Shown in pieces: positions 6,255 through 8,275 of a stretch of 8,275 nt of DNA. The notes under the pieces were generated by a model, which worked only from the letters and a program-made list of their open reading frames with translations, ran no database searches and was not told the origin of the DNA. The stretch comes from Thermodesulfobacteriota bacterium (lineage in GTDB: Bacteria > Desulfobacterota > Desulfocorpusculales > Desulfocorpusculum). The stretch is taken from the NCBI GenBank assembly GCA_028275295.1, contig JAPWUY010000059.1:1-8275 (forward strand), read 5' to 3'. Positions within the stretch are counted from its first letter, which is position 1; every line of letters begins with the position of its first letter. A program made the position numbers and the translations under genes.

Positions 6255-7225
6255 GATTTTCTCTGCATTTCCAGAAAAAGCCATTCCACGTTGTAGGACT
6301 AGGGCTCAACGCGGTGGACGATCTGTGCGTCGTTCCCCATTTTCCGGAATTCAATACGAAGGTCAAAATGATCTCCCTCGAGCGTCAGGGAGGGGGCCAA
6401 GTGGCCACTGCCATGGTGGCCCTAGCCAGATGGGGGTTGAGGGTACGTTACATAGGAAAGGTAGGAGGGGACGAACTCGGAAGGTTCTCCTTGGAGAGCA
6501 TCCGATCCGAAGGGGTCGATGTCTCCCACGTGACCGTCGAGAAGGACGCGAAGAATCAGTACGCGTTCATAATCATCGACGCCAGGTCCGGAGAGAGAAC
6601 AATAATTTGGGATAGGGACCCAAGGCTCATGTACAGGCCGGGGGAGCTATCCCGAGAAGCTGTGTGCTCGGGGTCCATCCTCCACCTCGATGGCCACGAT
6701 GTGTGGGCCACACTCCAAGCCTTGGATTGGGCCAGAGAGGAGGGAATACCCACAGTCATAGACATGGATAAGGTGGAGGAGGGAACAGAGGAGATGGTCT
6801 CAAAAGTTGACTTTCTCATATCCTCCAGCTCCTTTCCCTCCAAATTCACTGGGATCTCCGACCCCGAAAGAGCCCTCCTTGCCCTAGCCCAGAGAACGAG
6901 TGGGTTCGTGGCCATGACCTTGGGAAGGGAAGGTTGTCTCGCCATCACACCCAAAGGGCCCCTTTACTGTCCGGGCTTCCAGGTCAATGCAGTGGACACC
7001 ACCGGCGCAGGGGATGTATTCCATGCTGGGTTTATCTTTGGTCTTCTGGCTGGGTGGGAACTGGAGCGCATACTCGAGTTTGCAAATGCTGTGGCTGCCA
7101 TCAAGTGCACAAGACTAGGGGGAAGACCAGGGATACCGACTCTCTCGCAGGCCTTTCGTTTCCTGGAGGAGAGGCTTCCCCATTGGGAAGATGTGACCCG
7201 GGAAAAGAGGATCGGAGCCAGATGA
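6251..7225 (+). CDS. PfkB/ribokinase-family carbohydrate (small-molecule) kinase
   Basis: The 324-aa protein has the PfkB fold marks: GLGLNAVDDL at 16-25, the glycine-rich substrate motif GGGQVATAMVALARWG (47-62), IGKVGGDELG (68-77), HLDGHD (145-150) and the C-terminal signature DTTGAGDVFHAGF (249-261), whose GAGD holds the anion hole and catalytic base D255. It should transfer phosphate from ATP to a hydroxyl of a sugar, sugar acid, nucleoside or similar molecule; the subgroup cannot be assigned. Its ATG shares the bases ATGA with the stop of the preceding dehydratase subunit, and the nearest AGGGGA is 11 nt upstream, so translation is probably coupled. A sugar-type kinase at the end of a CoA ligase/dehydratase operon is unexpected: it may act on the same pathway's substrate or serve an unrelated role. 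No clear terminator follows; only GAGGC/GCCTC (7226-7249) spans the end. Confidence 0.9.
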   Translation: MRFSLHFQKKPFHVVGLGLNAVDDLCVVPHFPEFNTKVKMISLERQGGGQVATAMVALARWGLRVRYIGKVGGDELGRFSLESIRSEGVDVSHVTVEKDAKNQYAFIIIDARSGERTIIWDRDPRLMYRPGELSREAVCSGSILHLDGHDVWATLQALDWAREEGIPTVIDMDKVEEGTEEMVSKVDFLISSSSFPSKFTGISDPERALLALAQRTSGFVAMTLGREGCLAITPKGPLYCPGFQVNAVDTTGAGDVFHAGFIFGLLAGWELERILEFANAVAAIKCTRLGGRPGIPTLSQAFRFLEERLPHWEDVTREKRIGAR

Positions 7226-7241
7226 GAGGCGAAATTGTCCC

Positions 7242-8039
7242 CTAGCCTCCTGAGTTCATTTGGAATTCCGCCAGTATGGGCGCATGGTCAGAGGGTCTTT
7301 GCGCTTTTCTCGGTTGGGTGTCAATCCAAGCCTTCCTGGAGAGGCTCGCCAGGGGTCTTGTGGCCCAAATATGATCCACCCTCCACCCGAGCCCGCGCTC
7401 GAGGGCCTTGGGGATCCTATAGTCCCAGAAGGTGTAATGGCGGGGAGCATCCACGTGGAGACGGAAGACATCCACCCATCCCCATTTCCTTATCCTTTCT
7501 AGAGCTTCCCTCTCCTTGGGATGATAGCCTATTTGACCATCCAGATGCACTGGATCGTAGACATCCTTTTCCTCAGGGGCCACATTGAAGTCCCCGAGCC
7601 ACAGGATGGGCAGGGCGGGATCCAGCCTTTCTTCCATGAATCTGAGGAGCCTCGAAAACCAGGTCAACTTGTACCGGAACTTCTCCGAGTCGACGGCTGT
7701 GCCCTGAGGAACATATGTGTTGAGCACCTTGAGGCCATAGGTCTCGACAAGAATGAGTCTATCCGTGTCTGGGGGTCCTCCATCCTTGAGGCCGTGCTCG
7801 ATGGTTGAAATTTCTTCGAGGCTCAATACCGCGACCCCATTGAATCCCTTTCGACCGGACCAAACGCAGTAGTATCCAGCCCTCAGGATCTCCTCTCGCG
7901 GAAACTCTTCGTCTGATACCTTGGTCTCCTGAAGGGCCAGGATATGAGGCCTCACCTTTTGGATCCACTCCATGAGAAGGGGCATTCTGGCCCTTATGCC
8001 ATTGACATTGAAGGATGCGACCCTGAGGAGGCCTTCCAT
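7242..8039 (-). CDS. xth: Exodeoxyribonuclease III (AP endonuclease, base excision repair)
   Basis: At 265 aa this is the usual size for ExoIII/XthA, which cuts DNA 5' of abasic sites and trims 3' ends with Mg2+. All catalytic motifs are visible: SFNVNGIRAR (9-18, N11), LQETKV (36-41, metal-binding E38), NTYVPQG (107-113, Y109), LGDFNVAPEEKDVYDP (148-163, D150 and N152), VDHIWAT (221-227, D222) and PSDHAPILAEF (249-259, D251 and H252). ATG 8039 is the only start: the frame upstream meets a TGA with no other start codon between. GGGAGG lies about 12 nt before the ATG, longer than ideal. It converges with the kinase gene across only 16 bp and has no functional link to the catabolic genes. Confidence 0.95.
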   Translation of the reverse strand: MEGLLRVASFNVNGIRARMPLLMEWIQKVRPHILALQETKVSDEEFPREEILRAGYYCVWSGRKGFNGVAVLSLEEISTIEHGLKDGGPPDTDRLILVETYGLKVLNTYVPQGTAVDSEKFRYKLTWFSRLLRFMEERLDPALPILWLGDFNVAPEEKDVYDPVHLDGQIGYHPKEREALERIRKWGWVDVFRLHVDAPRHYTFWDYRIPKALERGLGWRVDHIWATRPLASLSRKAWIDTQPRKAQRPSDHAPILAEFQMNSGG

Positions 8040-8040
8040 T

Positions 8041-8109
8041 TTATTGAGATCCCTCCCAGAGACGTTCTTCGCCTGGCAACCTCAAGAAGCTTCCTCCGAA
8101 AGATATCAT
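8041..8109 (-). CDS. Possible 22-codon leader ORF upstream of xth
   Basis: ATG 8109 is preceded by a full AAGGAGG (spacing about 10 nt), the best Shine-Dalgarno sequence in this region. The frame reads MISFGGSFLRLPGEERLWEG plus two residues and ends in TAA one base before the xth ATG. The arrangement would suit translational coupling, the poorly spaced xth ribosome site being inside this ORF. The peptide is not recognised, and an AAGGAGG by chance remains possible. Confidence 0.3.
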   Translation of the reverse strand: MISFGGSFLRLPGEERLWEGSQ

Positions 8110-8275
8110 GGAAAAAAGGCCTCCTTGAATCAAGTTTCTCACTTTCTCCAGCATGAGGAGGGAAAGAAACGACTCGAACCGCGAGTTTTTGCCACAAGAA
8201 CGCGCGGAAGTGGGCCCCTCCGAGAAAAACGCCCTCCGCGTTGTCTCCGACCCTTTCCCTGCTAATCCATCCCCC
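8110..8275. other. Upstream region without recognisable genes
   Basis: No convincing coding frame or RNA gene is seen here. On the minus strand it would carry the xth promoter, but no good -35/-10 pair is visible. A short inverted repeat ACTCG-5-CGAGT lies around 8174-8188. The open frames crossing this part overlap xth and have no family features. Confidence 0.5.

Noticed and set aside
7226..7249. GAGGC/GCCTC inverted repeat as a bidirectional terminator between the kinase and xth
   Set aside because: The arms are only 5 bp with a 14-nt loop and no T-tract on either side; it is too weak to call.
8160..8200. Possible tRNA-like element around the sequence CTCGAACCGCGAG
   Set aside because: It resembles a T-arm at first glance, but no acceptor stem, anticodon arm or D-arm can be built around it on either strand.
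7972..8265. A 97-codon plus-strand frame across the 5' end and upstream region of xth
   Set aside because: Much of it is antisense to xth, no family features are visible, and no good ribosome site was noted.

Overview
The window looks like a piece of a moderately GC-rich anaerobic bacterial chromosome, most plausibly a deltaproteobacterium (Desulfobacterota) or a similar syntrophic or sulfate-reducing lineage. The reasons are a branched-chain-type (Liv) ABC ATPase gene fused operonically to a long-chain acyl-CoA synthetase, a 2-hydroxyacyl-CoA dehydratase/benzoyl-CoA reductase-type subunit pair, and an additional CoA ligase. Arginine is written mostly AGG/AGA and isoleucine often ATA, a bias common in thermophiles. 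The taxonomic and lifestyle readings are inference.

Layout. (1) Minus strand, 2015 down to 1: livG, then a FadD15/ACSBG-like long-chain acyl-CoA synthetase that overlaps livG by 17 bp and runs off the left edge (403 residues visible, no stop). (2) 2016-2350: a divergent control region with candidate promoters facing both ways, several perfect dyads and a terminator-like hairpin in the livG leader. (3) Plus strand, 2351-7225: a four-gene operon comprising a class I CoA ligase (511 aa), two 2-hydroxyacyl-CoA dehydratase (HGD-D/COG1775) subunits (346 and 443 aa) and a PfkB-family kinase (324 aa). Junctions are 9 bp, a 14-bp overlap and a 4-bp ATGA overlap, so the genes are probably translationally coupled. 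(4) Minus strand, 8039-7242: exodeoxyribonuclease III, convergent with the kinase across only 16 bp. (5) 8040-8275: upstream region of xth with a possible 22-codon leader ORF.

How it may work together. The ligase would make an acyl-CoA (or aryl-CoA) from a free carboxylic acid. The two-subunit iron-sulfur enzyme would then dehydrate or reduce it by radical chemistry. The divergent liv genes could import and activate related acids. What stands out is that the ASKHA-type ATPase activator (HgdC/BadF/BcrAD type) that normally feeds electrons to this enzyme family is not in the visible operon, and a PfkB small-molecule kinase sits in the last position. No mobile element, CRISPR array, tRNA or rRNA was seen.
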